The notes: generated from the letters alone by a model not told the origin. A stretch of 64,000 nt of DNA from Homalodisca vitripennis (GCF_021130785.1 NC_060215.1:71245501-71309500); one strand, 5' to 3'; positions 18,414 through 39,338 are shown, numbered from the stretch's first letter. A program made the numbers and translations.

Positions 18414-18754
18414 CCCGGGATAGGTAGCGTCGTTAGGTTGCGCCTAACAAAAACGTTTGTTATATAGAATTTTTTTTAAATTTTAGACTCAAACTTTTCA
18501 AACTCCAGCTATTCTCAAATGAGTATTTGAGTCCACGTTTTTGAAGTTGTTATGCGATGATTCACGCACACGTGGTCTGTGAGAGGAAGGGGGAAGTGCG
18601 CCCCGCCGGCTTTGTTAGTCTGCGCCTCGCCACGATACCGACCGCGTCGCTGGCAGTGTTAGGTGCGCTATAACCTCGATACCTTTGGCGTTATTGTTTT
18701 GTTCATTTTACGCTGTTGTGATGTTCTATTGATAAGTGTTACAGTGACGTTTAT

Positions 18755-20795
18755 AATGGCTTACAGACCTAGTGATTCTGTTCTTTTGAGTTGGATAGAA
18801 GAAGAGAACGATGTCGCTACTAATGGAAACTTTTGCTTCTGACTGTGAAAGTGACGCTACTACTGAAAATTCTCCACATCATACTGATACGGAGCAATCC
18901 AATGATTCTGCTAGTGATGAAAGAGCCAATCTCCCAATTTCTGAACCACCTAACCCTCCAATTCTTCAGTGTATACCTTCCAGAACCACATTGCAGCCCT
19001 CAAGTCAGCATAGAAGCCAGAAACGTCCACCTGCAACAGCTACAATGCAGCCGTCTGGAATCCAATATACTGGAAAGGACGAGCATACTAATTGGCAAGC
19101 ACATAAACAACAAAATAAGAAAAGAAAAACTATTAAGAATAATATTATTACTAAACTGCCCGGCGTAAAAGGTGAAGCGAAAAACCGGAAAAAGCGCTGT
19201 AGATTGTTGGAAATTGTTTATTTCTGATGAAACTAACAATGATATTGTATATTTTACAAATGCAAAGCTATCTAAAATGGCCAATTCGTATCAAAAGAAG
19301 GAAAAAGACTGCCCCCCAAAACTAACTTTGATGAACTATTAGCCTTTTTTGGTGTTCTATACATGTTGGGTGTTAAAGAAAAGCAACCATTTGAACACAT
19401 CAGAAAATGTGGGAAACTAATGGTACAGCTCCAGAGTTTTTCAGAGCAATAATGTGTGAAAGACGTTTTCACCAGTTGTATAGGGCTAATTCGGTTCGAT
19501 GACAAGGGAACTCGAAATGCTCGTAAAAAAATTGACATCCTGGCTCCAATCAGAAAAGGTTTTTGAGAGTTTCGTCAGTAGTTGTAATTCAAGTTATACA
19601 CCTGGGGAATACCTAACAATAGATGAGATGTTAGAGGGTTTTCGCGGAAGATGTATGTTCCGCCAGTATATCAGCAGTAAACCTGACAAATATGGAATTA
19701 AAATATTATGCGATGCCAGAACCTTTTTTACAGTTAATATGGAAATTTATCCTGGTAAACAACCAGCCGGATGTCCTTACCCTACAGGACAATTCTGCAG
19801 CCGCAGTCGTAAAGAGAATATTCCGACCCATTGACAAATCTGGCAGGAACATTACTATGGATAATTATTTTACTTCAGTTCCACTTGCCAATGATCTGTA
19901 TGCTAACTATAGGACAACAATAGTAGGCACAATCAGAAAAAACAAGCCTCAATTACCACCAGAATTTTTGAATGTCAAGGAAAGACCAGTTGGAAGCAGT
20001 ATGTTTGGATTCGGCAAAGAATCTAATAATACTTTTGTTAGTTTCATATGTGCCCAAGAAAAATAAATAAAAATGTTCTTATGCTTTCCACTCTACATGA
20101 TGATGATACAATCGACCCTGAAACCGGAGATGACAACAAACCCAGAAGTCAATTACTTTTTTATAATTTAACTAAAGGAGGTGTTGATGTTGTTGATAGG
20201 AAGAAAAAAAGACTATAGTGTCAAAAGAGTCAACAACAGATGGCCTCTAGTAATCTTCTGTGGTCTTCTTGATCTGGCTACTGTCAATGCCCAGATCATT
20301 TATTTCTCAAATACGGGAGATACAATTCCAAGAAGAAAATTCATCACCAATCTTGCAATGGACCTGGTCAAACCACATCTTTTGAGACGTGCCTCAGTCG
20401 ATGTGCTATCAATTGGACTCAGACAGTCAATCAAAAACGTTCTTGGCCAAGACCTTCATGTCAGGAAATGAGAGACAAGGTAATTATTGCTCAATATACT
20501 CGTACTTTATGTTTCCAAAGAAAATTAAATTGAACAACAAATAGTATTGATATAAATGTAAACTATAATCATTAATAGTACATAAACATAATTATAATAA
20601 CTATGGTATGTGTCTTTATCTTTGCAGAAACATTCGGGCGGAAACCAAGGTGTGCCTACTGCCCCGTACGAAAGAACCGATTTACCTCAGTCTGCTGTGG
20701 TAATTGCAGAAAATCTATTTGCCAAAGAGCATACTGGACAAACAAAAATAGTATGCAGTGAATGTGTTTCCCAAGAAGTCCAAACAACTGACTGA
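18755..20795 (+). pseudogene. piggyBac-type transposase (DDE_Tnp_1_7), broken
   Basis: An apparent start at 18755 (MAYRPSDSVLLSWIEEEND) is frameshifted within 30 codons into an acidic, serine-rich amino terminus (DCESDATTENSPHHTDTEQS). The DDE domain follows in several frames: WKLFISDETNNDIVYFTN, AFFGVLYMLGVKE, YLTIDEMLEGFRGRC (first aspartate), ILCDARTFFTVNMEIYPGK (second aspartate), MDNYFTSVPLANDLY (third aspartate) and TKGGVDVVDR. A cysteine-rich C-terminal finger (CAYCPVRKNRFTSVCCGNC) ends near 20795. The order and motifs match PGBD-like piggyBac transposases. At least four frameshifts make it non-functional. The C-terminal piece follows about 150 bp of AT-rich DNA (20470-20620) that could be an intron. 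Confidence 0.88.
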
Positions 20796-21044
20796 AGAGA
20801 ACATTTTAGGGGAAAACATTTGTCATTGACGATTTGTTTGAGCTATTTTTATTGAAATTGTATTGGACTGACATGAATTTTAGATGAACAATTCTGATTA
20901 AACTTTCACTTAGCAATGTAATACTTGTGTTACTTTCATCCCTCTCTTGATATTTACCGTAATAATTAAACACATTCTAATAAGTTAAACTAGTTTCCGA
21001 TCATGTCACAATGTAATACCAGATAGAAATGTAGGTATTTACAT

Positions 21045-21048
<4 letters not shown>

Positions 21049-21092
<44 letters not shown>
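21049..21092. repeat. (TA)n microsatellite
   Basis: About 22 TA units inside the 3' part of the piggyBac-like element. Confidence 0.95.
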
Positions 21093-21097
<5 letters not shown>

Positions 21098-21254
21098 GAT
21101 GTAATATATGTTAAAATTTATAAGAATACTATAAATGTTATAAAATTTATTCAAACTGCCAAAACAAGTCTGTATAAGCACACTAAACTGATGTTAGGGA
21201 GCGCCTATACGCGCTACCTCTCGTGTTCCTTACGATAACGCTACCGATCCCGGG

Positions 21255-21609
21255 TTAGGATCAAATTCAAAGCAGTTAGCATTCTCAGAAGCTCATATAC
21301 TATTTCGGAACATCAGTTGTCTTACTGCTCAAGTGAACTGCTTAGTATTTGTATTATTATTGTTTACACCTCTACTTCATGCAGAAAGTACTTAATACTT
21401 TCACATTATTAAACTTACACATTATTATATTATATTATTTATTATTATATTATTATTATTATATTATATAACATTACATTATTATACTTAACACAAGAGA
21501 AAAATAATTCTAAATTGTCTTGATTAAACTTATAGGCTAACAAATAGTTAAAATGATCTAAAAACTAACAACCTGTCTCCGTAAATACAAATACTCTTGA
21601 TATTACTTA
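21255..21609. other. Anonymous AT-rich spacer
   Basis: Includes a TTA/ATT-rich stretch at 21410-21490. Nothing else is seen. Confidence 0.6.
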
Positions 21610-22750
21610 AAACCCATAAAGCAAACGTTTTCTTGCTTGGTCCAACACTGATAGTTCTCCAATTTTAAGTTTGGACAAATAGTTTTGTACTATATTTAAC
21701 ATTTGACCATCTTTTTCCTTGTTTTCTAATTTTATGGGACCCTTATAGCGTCTTCAGAATGGATCCCTACTGTTGAAATAACCAAAAAGATGATCAATTA
21801 TTCTTACCTTACGAATTGAACTGTTGGTAAACAGTTTATGAACTGTGGATGTTGTTTTACATACAAATATTCTAAAGCGTCCGCTACGATGTAGCTTAGT
21901 CTGTGCTGCAAAAGTCACATTTATTTTCGGTTTTTGTAGAAAACATATTTGTGTGATAGTTTCTTACACATTTTTAAACCCTGTTTTTCTGTAAGTTGTT
22001 AAGTTCTTCTATATATTAAAAAAATCATACCTGACTCAGATTCCACAGTTTTCATGTCCGCTAGAGCATTTACAAAGCATTACAAAAGTTTCAACATTTG
22101 TAGAGGATCCAAAATAGCACAAATATCATAATTAATTGTATCAAGTCAAAAAATTACCTTTCATGGAATTTATAACCTAAATGTTTTAAAGCACTGAGAT
22201 TAGTGCTTCTACCGTCAAAGGTCACGCTAAACATTCACGCCCACTTCACTTAGTTTTAGTATAGCCACTTCAATCAGCTGCGACTAAAGTAAAATTGATG
22301 AAGTTTTATTTCAAAAAAAGTATCCTATAACACCTTTAAAATGGCCTCTCAATAAAACAATTTGAAAATTAAAGCTTCTGTTGCAATTTCCTCTTTATTA
22401 TCTACTTTAAATCCTCCAAGATCTACATATCCTACATTTTTTCCCAACTCCTCATCATATACTATCTGTTTCCAGGCGTCACTCATCGCATCGAATACTA
22501 AACTTACACGTCTTAAGTGATTATGTTCTTTTGCATTACGATTCAAATATATAAATACTTCTTCAATAAACCCTGGGCCATTACATTTTGAGATCCATTT
22601 TCTTAGTGTAGCAGGGTTTGGTAACAATAAGTGTGAAACTCTCATATATCTATAAGCTTTTGGTGAATTAAAGTAGAGTGTTAGAGCAAACTCTTTATTT
22701 TTGTCTGAAAACGTATGTTTATTTTTACTTTTATGTTTGTTTTTTAGATT
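21610..22750 (-). mobile_element. P-element/THAP9-like transposase fossil
   Basis: Minus-strand, decayed. In order of translation: NKEFALTLYFNSPKAYRYM (about 22690-22640), LLLPNPATLRKWISKCNGPG, then VSLVFDAMSDAWKQIVYDEE and NVGYVDLGGF (22349-22645 is one open frame). After stops come VTFDGRSTNLSALKHLGYKF (about 22230-22170), INYDI-type and ILDPL-type segments, and near 21780-21610 HLFGYFNSRDPF, KGPIKLENKEK and ALSVLDQARKRLL-like residues. Phrases such as SPKAY...LPxPxTLRxW...GPGF, LVFDxMS...G...GYVDLG and DGxSxNxxxLxxLG are hallmarks of P-element and THAP9 transposases. No THAP finger or terminal repeats were found. Stops and frameshifts show it is dead. Confidence 0.8.
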
Positions 22751-23609
22751 ACTTACCAGTAACTCGAAGGGAAACCCTGTAAATTATTTTCCTAAATATC
22801 AATCAATGTATCTGGGGCGAAATTTATTTCGCAAACACTGAAATTAAACCTTTCATTGACCTTATTTTATAGTCACTTCTGTTTATTCTTTGCTGCAAAA
22901 TTTAACTTTCCGAAGTAAGTGCACTTTGCTGGGGGATGGCAATCCGGATCGAATCGCACAACGCGTTCCAGTAGTATAGTCCGTTGGTTCTCACATCAAT
23001 GGTACAACTCGTTGTCCATGGCTAATAACGGCCTGACTTTCCGAAAAGGAATAAACCACAATGTTTAACAAATTCACCGGTCGATGAGCATGTAGAAACA
23101 TGCATCACCTTCCATAAACATCTATGTCTATACGCGTCTATTTTCAAGACTCAGAAAAGTAGAGGATAGTTGCTTCGTGTGCAATTATTAATAAATGATC
23201 GGCAGCCTCATTAGGGAATTAATGTCTGATTCTAACTCAATATAACTTTTTAGTTATCGGAACGTAACTGGTACAATTTCCAATTACTTTAACTGTTTGT
23301 GTGAACATTACTGGATCATTTGTTGTATCTAACTGGCAGTGCCAATTATTGGATTTATTGAGAAGGCAATTATATATATTTTTAACTTTATGTAGGTCGT
23401 AACTGCGATCAATATCTTAATCAAATCAGTATTATAATGAGCATTATAAACTATTTATTTGGGTAATAAGGAAAGTTACTATCCAGTGTTTTAGGAACAA
23501 TTTTGTTGCGAGATTCTCATGGTGGTTGTAAACCAAAAGAGAATTTTGGGTTTATTCCCTTGAATCTATGCTAGTGAGGAGGAGTATTTATTAGTAATGA
23601 GATTAAAGG
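22751..23609. other. Anonymous spacer
   Basis: A moderately GC-rich patch at about 22920-23050 has no recognisable coding. Otherwise AT-rich, with no element seen. Confidence 0.5.
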
Positions 23610-23814
<205 letters not shown>

Positions 23815-23815
<1 letters not shown>

Positions 23816-24229
23816 TTCTATATATATATTCTGTTAAACACTAAGCATTTTTGGGAGATCGTCTATGGAAAGGAACATCTTTCTCTCTCACTCCTTGAAG
23901 AACATTTTTAACGTACAAATCACCACCCGGGGAGGGGAGGAAGAATATTCATGAATTCACTTGTTTCTTTCAACATAGCCTTAAACTCCACTAATAAAAA
24001 TGTAATTAAATTATAAACTATACTCTTTCCTGAGTGGTGCACGACAAAATTTCATACAAATGGATTCCCCAAAGTAATGATCCGTTTAATTCGATAAATG
24101 TTATCTGGGTTTATATTTCGAGAAACGGCTAAATATACTTCATCAATTATTGTTACAGTAAAGTAACATTAATCATACTGATACGCTGGCTATTATAACA
24201 TACGGCTCTAAATAAACTGGCAGTATAAG
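23815..24229. other. Anonymous spacer
   Basis: Short TA run at 23820-23829. No coding recognised. Confidence 0.6.
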
Positions 24230-26785
24230 TCTTGACCCTTCATATAATGAACTGTTGGTCAAAACTCCAACGAGAGTGACGGCTACAACACAGTCGGCTA
24301 TTGATAACATCTCATCACAAACGTTGAAAATGTCACAGTGTCGGTGGTCAACACAGCTATCTCGGACCGCTATGGCCAAGAGGCTATCATTAGTGGAAAA
24401 CAAATCGCGAATGAACCAAGAATTACCAAAACAATAAGAGACACGAGGCCAGAAAATATTGCTCTCCTCAACTCTTCCCTTTCAAAAGAAAAGTGGAATT
24501 TTTTAAATTCTTCACACCCAGTAGAGCAGCAGTTTCAAATGTTCAATGAATGTTTGAATTTCCATCTAAACACCTGCTGCCCCCTACAAAAATGATCAAA
24601 ACCTCGTCCTAAGAAGGTAAATAATACTTGGATCACTAAAGGCATTTTGGTTTCGAGAGAGAAACTCAAGTTTTTAATCCGAAATAAACAGAAAAAAACG
24701 TCCAAATGAACAGTTCAAAAATTTTTTTTCGAAATTATAAAAAAAATTATAGAAAGGTGATCCAAGCTGCAAAAGCGTATGATGTCTCAAAATCAATTAT
24801 TTTATTCCAAAAAACGTTTCTAAAAACTGTATGGGGCATCATTAACAATAAACATCACGAATCCAAGCAAATCACAGTCAAAATTGGGGACACCCCTAGT
24901 GAGTGATGCTTCTAGGGTTGCCGACGAGTTTAACGGATTTTTTGCGTCCGTTGCTTGTGGACGGGGCCCCTCGTCCATCGCTGCCACAGGGGAATCCCAC
25001 GCGCAGACAGAGTCCAACAGCCTCAATGGCTCTCACTCCTGTAGTTGAGGAAGAGCTCGATAAAATCATTCAACAATTACCAGCAAAAAAATCAAATGAT
25101 CTAGAATCGAGATCCATGTGGTTAGTAAAGCAATGCTCAAGGCATATCGTGAAACCACTGACTCAATTGGTCAATTTGTCTTTTAAACTCAGGAGTTTTT
25201 CCCTCTCTCCTAAAAATTGCAAAAGTGCATCCAATTTTCAAGAAAGAAAAACCCCTGTTCAATAAATAACTATCGGCCCGTCTCAATTTTGCCTGTATTG
25301 AGCAAAATATTTGAAAAACTTTTTCTAACGAGAATGCTTTATTTCTTAAATAAAAACAACCAGCTTTCTGAACACCAATTTGGATTCAGGAAAAATAAAT
25401 CTACGATAGACGCAGTGGTGAGTCTGGTTGATATGGTTGTAGAGGGACTAGAACGTCAGGATCACACACATTAAGTGTGTTCCTAGACCTGTCTAAAGCG
25501 TTCGACTGCGTTGACCATGAAATACTGCTTGACACACACTACATTCTCATGGCATCCGAGGTGTGCCGCTCTTATGGCTTAAATCATTTTTAAGTCAGAG
25601 AACCTCAAGTGGTCCAGATATCAAACCAACTTTCTAAACCAATCCAACTGAGTTATGGAGTCCCTCAGGGCTCTATACTTAGCCCAATCCTTTTCCTGTT
25701 GTACGTCAATGACGTACATTCATCGCTGCTGCATGGCAAAATTGTGCAGTATGCTGATGACACGACTCTCTGTTTCAGAGATAACACACAAGAAGGTTTG
25801 GAGCTACAAACCTTTGTCGATATCAACAATTGTGTGCAATATTTCAATAGCCTCAACCTTCAAACGAATTCTTCGAAATCCAACGTGCTAAATTTCGCAC
25901 TGCGTCCAATGGACTCCCAATGTGGGTCAGCCGTCATGTTGGCAGATTCCATATTGGAAGAAGTCTATTCCGCAAAATTCCTTGGAATACTCCTCGACCG
26001 AGGGTTGACATGGAATAATCACATTGACCATGTGTGTGCCAAACTGTCCTCAGGAATATATGTTTTGAGGTCCTTGGCCCGGTACTGCCCCAGTCAGGTA
26101 TTGATTGCGGCATATTATGGGCTAATTCACTCTCACCTTTCCTATGGAGTGGTGTTGTGGGGGGCCTGTACAGGCAATAATTTCCTGAGGGTGTTCAAAT
26201 TGCAAAAAAAAAAGCAATTCGTATCATCGCAAGGTTGAATTTCAGAGAGTCGTGCAGGACAGCATTCAAAACTTTGCAACTGTTGACTCTGCCCAGTCTC
26301 TACATTTTAGAAACATCTTTGTTCTGTTTGTCTAAATGTGCCCTAACCAGGGGACGTGACATACACACGGGTAATGAGACTAGAGGCAGAGATAACTACC
26401 GTACTGGAAGACACAGAACGGTGGTTTATGAGCACTTGCCTTCGCAGGCAGGTGTTCATTTTATCAACAGTTTGCCAAATTCTATTACAAACGCCCAAAC
26501 GCCCAAGGCGTCAAAAGCTCGTCTTAAGCGCTTCCTCGTGTCCAAATGCATTTTACAGCGTTGACGAGTTTCTGGCGTTTAACTGGGAGACCGCCCAATT
26601 CGATGACTGACTCCAGCGCTGGAAGTGGGGTTGAGATTGGCGATGGATGAATGAGACTGGAATGCATGAACATTATGTAAGTTTGGACGTGGTGGTAATG
26701 TGGAATGCGAGTCTTAAATTTATAATTAATTCTGACGTTTGCCATACAATGTGTAATTGTGACGAGCAATTAAAGATTTGATAAT
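24230..26785 (+). mobile_element. Jockey/CR1-type LINE fossil
   Basis: A 5'-truncated non-LTR retrotransposon starting inside the endonuclease domain (LLVKTPTRVTATTQSAIDNI, about 24255-24315; then AISDRYGQEAIISG). The 3' region after the last stop (about 26610-26785) ends AATTAAAGATTTGATAATAA, a short-repeat tail in place of a poly(A), common in this group. I could not define flanking target duplications. It is on the plus strand, antisense to SRPK, and broken by several frameshifts. Confidence 0.82.
24255..26610 (+). pseudogene. LINE endonuclease/reverse transcriptase, frameshifted
   Basis: Parts in order: endonuclease end (KTPTRVTATTQSAIDNI), linker (NTWITKGILVSREKLKFLIR), then RT blocks NNYRPVSILPVLSKIFEKL, EHQFGFRKNKSTIDAVVS, VFLDLSKAFDCVDHEILL (out of frame with its neighbours), SYGVPQGSILSPILFLLYVN, and the catalytic box VQYADDTTL (in the uninterrupted frame 25609-26238). 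Then SAKFLGILLDRGLTWNNHI, and a thumb/C-terminal region with GRHRTVVYEHLPSQAGVHFI (26235-26564). The block order and sequences are those of Jockey/CR1-superfamily LINEs. At least five frameshifts or stops are visible. I cannot assign the family more precisely. Confidence 0.85.
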
Positions 26786-27539
26786 AACCAAGGGTACAAG
26801 TCCCTTGCGTGAAAAGTCAACTGCATCAACTGAAACATTACTTTATTATTGCTTGTTTAAGTTGAACGTGGGAGACTGGACATTGATAAGAAATTATACT
26901 TTCATTCACTTAATAACGATGATGTCATTAGGTTTTTTTATTACAATGCATTCTTAAAATGTAGGGAATTGTGTATAATTTCTGTATCTTAATTTACAAG
27001 TAAGCGCTTACATTTTATAGTACTCTGATATCATTTCAGAAATCACTCACAAGTTATTTTTCTATATTTTTGATCAACAGAAATTCACCAAAACCAGTGT
27101 TAACATATATTCTAACCAAAACATTTTCTAGTCTGTATATTTGCCACTTTGTATCCTTATACAAAAATGAAAAAAATGTCTAAATGTGTTACGTGTATCA
27201 ACGAAAGGTAATCATCTGCATACAACTTAAAAGCTAACGATTTCTAGAGTTTGATCATAAATTAAACTAATTAATATTGTCAAACTAAGCGGTTTTCATG
27301 AGCCCAGCCGAGAAAGGCAGATGAGCTTACTTGATCCGCATTTTCCCGTTTGTGGAACGTTGTGTAACTTGAAAGTTGTTCCATGTTTAATGCAGTCAGT
27401 AGCTTCATCTGGGAAGGTTGCATACGGTTACAATAAATCTTTATGTGATAGCGTTTCAATTGTTACAATCATTTTGATAAGGTGGATGTATTTGTAAAAC
27501 GCGCTTGAATAAATGGCACTGATTAACTGTTGTGATGTT
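26786..27539. other. Anonymous AT-rich spacer
   Basis: No element or coding recognised. Confidence 0.6.
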
Positions 27540-27710
27540 AAAAACATCACCGAAAGGGTATTGGAACAGTACATCAATGCAATGTTTGAACAGTACATCA
27601 GTACAGTGTTACAATAGTATATCAGTATAGTGTTAGGACGGTAATACTTCAGTACAGTGTTAGGACGGTGATACTTCAGTACAGTGTTAGGACGGTGATA
27701 CTCTAGGGAA
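27540..27710 (+). repeat. About 30-bp minisatellite, block 1
   Basis: Five or so imperfect copies of a unit like TCAGTACAGTGTTAGGACGG followed by TGATACT. The first copies are the most diverged; the last two are nearly identical. Confidence 0.85.
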
Positions 27711-28519
27711 GTTATAGCATGACCGGTGGGATGCGCGTGAGGAGTGGATGAGTTGAGCGCGTGGGGGCACAATCTAAAGTAGGGGAGTGAGTACGGTGCT
27801 ACTAACCCTACTGAGAGTTTTTGGCTCCCGGCTCATAGTGGTGGCGGGAGCCGAATATTGTAGTGTTTGCCAATATTTCTAGACCCTTATGTTCTTACCA
27901 CGGTGGTCTTTTATGATGAGCAATTTAATATAGGTGACCTTGAGAATATTTGAACATTTCTAGACTCTTTTGAAGTTACGGCGACGGACTTTTATGATGG
28001 GGAATTCAATACAGGAAATCTTGGAAATATTGGGACCGGATGTACGTGATCTTAACAATGACTATGTTCTGCCGAAATTGTGTTCATAGCTCACCCTTCT
28101 TAATGAGTTCGCAGTAGAGGTACCTGGTGGTAAGAAAGGGTTCTCATAAATTGGGAAAGGGTAGGAATTTATATTATTCTTGATCTCCAACGACGACAAC
28201 AGTTCAGAATTGTAATTGTTACGCTTTGTTAGCCATTAAAATTCAATTTATCATATACTAACCGTGTAAGCTTCAGGATTTACGATAGTAAATACAATTA
28301 TACACTACAAAATTTTCAACTGACATAGCCTAGCTGCTAAATTAAAAATTAATATAAAACTGGTTAAACTAATTTGTCAATATACACAGTAGAATAAGAA
28401 AAAACTCAGTTTTATCTACTAACTTGCATCAAGTTAATTTAATGATGTATACTTAAAATAACAATAACGCCAACGATCCACACGCAATAGTTAACATAAC
28501 AAAACCCCGTTGTCGATGA
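27711..28519. other. Anonymous spacer
   Basis: A moderately GC-rich patch at 27715-27860 and internal repetition of the phrase CTTTTATGATG (about 27910 and 27990). No family recognised. Confidence 0.5.
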
Positions 28520-28860
28520 AAATTATTTATTGTTCTTCGAACTACACCCAAATCAAGATTGTCCAGATTAAGTTTAGTATGTTTGCGTTTTCTTACTTTG
28601 TTGGGCGTACTAAAAGAATTGCCAATTGGACTTATTTTTTTCCTCCTTCAAAATTCGTCTCAGCGTACTTTTAGAAATTCCAGTTGCCTCTACGACACGC
28701 TGTTGAACTTTCTTCAAATTTAGAAGTGTGTTGGTTTCTGCTTCCCGTTTCATAAAATGGGAAGCACTTCTATTGCTTGGCCGTGTATAACCTTTCTACC
28801 TCCAATTTTACTTTTTACATTATGATCCATCTCAAACTCTTTACTTAAAACGTTATGAGC
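28520..28860 (-). pseudogene. Fragment of a Tc1/IS630-like helix-turn-helix protein
   Basis: The minus strand holds VQQRVVEATGISKSTLRRIL followed by KEEKNKSN, then in another frame STPNKVRKRKHTKLNLDNLD and LGVVRRTIN. This is the amino-terminal helix-turn-helix and linker common in insect IS630/Tc1-related elements. Upstream, MDHNVKSKIGGRKVIHGQAI may be its start. Frameshifts and the absence of a DDE part mean it is only a remnant. Confidence 0.6.
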
Positions 28861-29059
28861 ACAACGCAATTAATTCACAAATTGTATTACAACTCGTGAA
28901 TTGGCACAAGCGAATGTTTTTTGGGCGGCATGTATAGAAGACTGGAGACCGAAGTTCACAAGGCTAAATACGGCAAGAGACTGAGCCGCTCCACCCCCCA
29001 CCACTTTAGTTCCGTCTTTGCCTACGGCGCATCTCGAAGTCACCGGTCATGCTATAAAT

Positions 29060-29130
29060 TCTCTACTATACTTCAGTACAGCGTTAGGACGGTGATACTT
29101 CAGTACAGTGTTAGGACAGTACGTCTAGAC
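29060..29130 (+). repeat. About 30-bp minisatellite, block 2
   Basis: Two and a half copies of the same unit as at 27540-27710 (ACTTCAGTACAGCGTTAGGA, then the same with GTGTTAGGA). Confidence 0.85.
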
Positions 29131-29324
29131 AATGTCACAAAACCAAACACATAATATATCCACGTAGTAAGTTCTATTGTAAGTCTTATTGTAAGTTCTA
29201 GTCAAAATATTTGTTATTAAATATATTTGTACTCTAATTTTTATTATTTATTAGTTTATAAATTATTCTTGTCATAGAGTCTATAACTATATCTTTTAGC
29301 TTTCCTTTTTGTTATTGATGGTTT

Positions 29325-29445
29325 AACGAACGGTTACTGAATGTAAATCAGGAATTCAAAAAACAATCCAACATTTCCAGGAAACAGGCAGCGTTAAAGA
29401 CCACCCTAAACCTGGACGGCCAAAAACTGCTACAGCATTGTCATG
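29325..29445 (+). pseudogene. Fragment of a Tc1-like helix-turn-helix
   Basis: The plus strand reads SGIQKTIQHFQETGSVKDHP and then KPGRPKTAT, the classic Tc1-family motif ...TIxRFxETGSVKDRPRxGRPKxT. It is only about 40 residues long and followed by a stop, so it is a remnant. Confidence 0.65.
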
Positions 29446-30390
29446 AAGCATGACGATTTACATCAAGAAAATCGATCTCACCTCTTCTTGTAGATCTTGT
29501 TATAATAGTGACTAAAAAGGTCTCTTCTATTTCCTAGAAAGGTGCGAGTTCCATCTCTCCATCTTTATCCATATAAAATTAAACAGAGTATATCCCTACT
29601 TTTAACTCACACAGTATATGTTTGTGTGGAAAAGTTGGTTATATTCATTTCACAAAAAAGTTATTGCAAGTTATTAGTGTGATGTAATAACAGATGGAAT
29701 ACTATTACATTTCAAAAAATTACCCCAGATTTGGTGTGTTTTGTCAGATACAATACTTTGCAAATTAAGATACAGACAATTTCATCACACTTTCGGTTCC
29801 TATTTTAGTTAAATTTAAACGAGTTCTCGCCTGTTTTTGAATTCCATAACAGTGGTTAATTACAACAAGACAAAAACACAATTCAAACACATGGGCACTC
29901 AACACAAAAACATATTACAGAAAAATATTAAATAAAGAATTTATGAATATGGCACTGTTACTGCAGTTAAACATTAAAAAGCAGGAAAAATGGGACAGTA
30001 AAACGTATATACATTCACTTTGATTTGACAAATTGTATTACATAACAGTGAATTTAAGTTGATTCTGTACACTACAATAGTTGTAATTTTGAGCTGTTGA
30101 TTCGCATTATAAAATAAAGTTTCAACGTTAAACAAAATTTGGCTGAGAGATTCGTAAAATAAATATATTCAATTTATTAATTTATAAAAATTAAATTGTA
30201 AGTTAAAAATATATTAAAACGCAATTTATTAAAAGAAAATATTGCTGCAGTCCTGTTTGTTTTGAATTTGGTTTTCCGCTAAGCTTTATAGATCACAGCA
30301 AACAATATAACAAATTGTATAGTGTTCTTGTGAGATAATGTTTTGATATTGTATTGGAAATTTTCTAAAAAATAAAACTTTGATTTGATT
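29446..30390. other. Anonymous AT-rich spacer
   Basis: No coding or element recognised. Confidence 0.6.
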
Positions 30391-30490
30391 TTGTTAGGAC
30401 AGTACAGCATAATAACAGTACTTTAGGATACTGTTAGGACAGTACGTCAGTACAGTCTTAAAACAGTTCATCCGTAGCGTGTTAAAGCAG
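30391..30490 (+). repeat. About 30-bp minisatellite, block 3
   Basis: Diverged copies of the same unit (TGTTAGGACAGTACGTCAGT, ACAGTCTTAAAACAGTTCAT). Confidence 0.75.
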
Positions 30491-38730
<8,240 letters not shown>

Positions 38731-38785
38731 ATACATCTTTATTAGCAATATATATATATATATATACAATATATATATTATATCT
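38731..38785. repeat. TA-rich microsatellite
   Basis: Interrupted TA runs directly left of the tandem tRNA-headed repeats. Confidence 0.85.
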
Positions 38786-39338
38786 CATATGATCGGAAGA
38801 CCAAATACCTGTCAAATGACTTTTTATTTATATTCATTAAATTTATATAAGCGGCAATAGCCTAATTTAATTTCAATAAACATTTAATTACAAAAAGAAA
38901 TTGCTCCGCCGGGACTCGAACCCGGATCTTTCACTTGTCGGGTGAATGTGCTACCATTATACCATAGAGAGCCCTTACTTTTTACGATTCTATTATTTTA
39001 TATTTGGCTTTTTCTTTCACATATGTGTTTAAATAACCAAACTGACATATGATCGGAGGACCAAATACCTGTCAAATGACTTTTTATTTATATTCATCAA
39101 ATTTATATAAGTGGCAATAGCCTAATTTAATTTTAATAAACATTTAATCACAAAAAGTACTTGCTCCGCCGGGACTCGAACTCGGATCTTTCACATGTCG
39201 GGTGAATGTGCTACCATTACACCACAAAGCCCTTACTTTTTACGATTCAATTATTTGGTATATGGCTTCTTCTTTCACATATGTCCTTAAATAACCAAAC
39301 TAACATGTGATCGGAAGACCAAATACCTGTCAAATCAC

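Larger units (their letters stand above)
18414..21254 (+). mobile_element. piggyBac-like transposon with recognisable inverted ends, inactive
   Basis: A 2.84-kb element. The left end CCCGGGATAGGTAGCGT (18414-18430) is matched on the opposite strand at the right by CCCGGGATCGGTAGCGT, ending at 21254. Subterminal motifs GTTAGG-TT-GCGCCTA (left) and GTTAGG-GA-GCGCCTA (right) form a direct repeat. An end starting with CCC suits the piggyBac superfamily. The expected TTAA target is not intact: GTCA on the left and TTAG on the right. A decayed transposase lies between the ends, and a (TA)n tract (21049-21092) has grown inside the 3' part. Confidence 0.8.
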
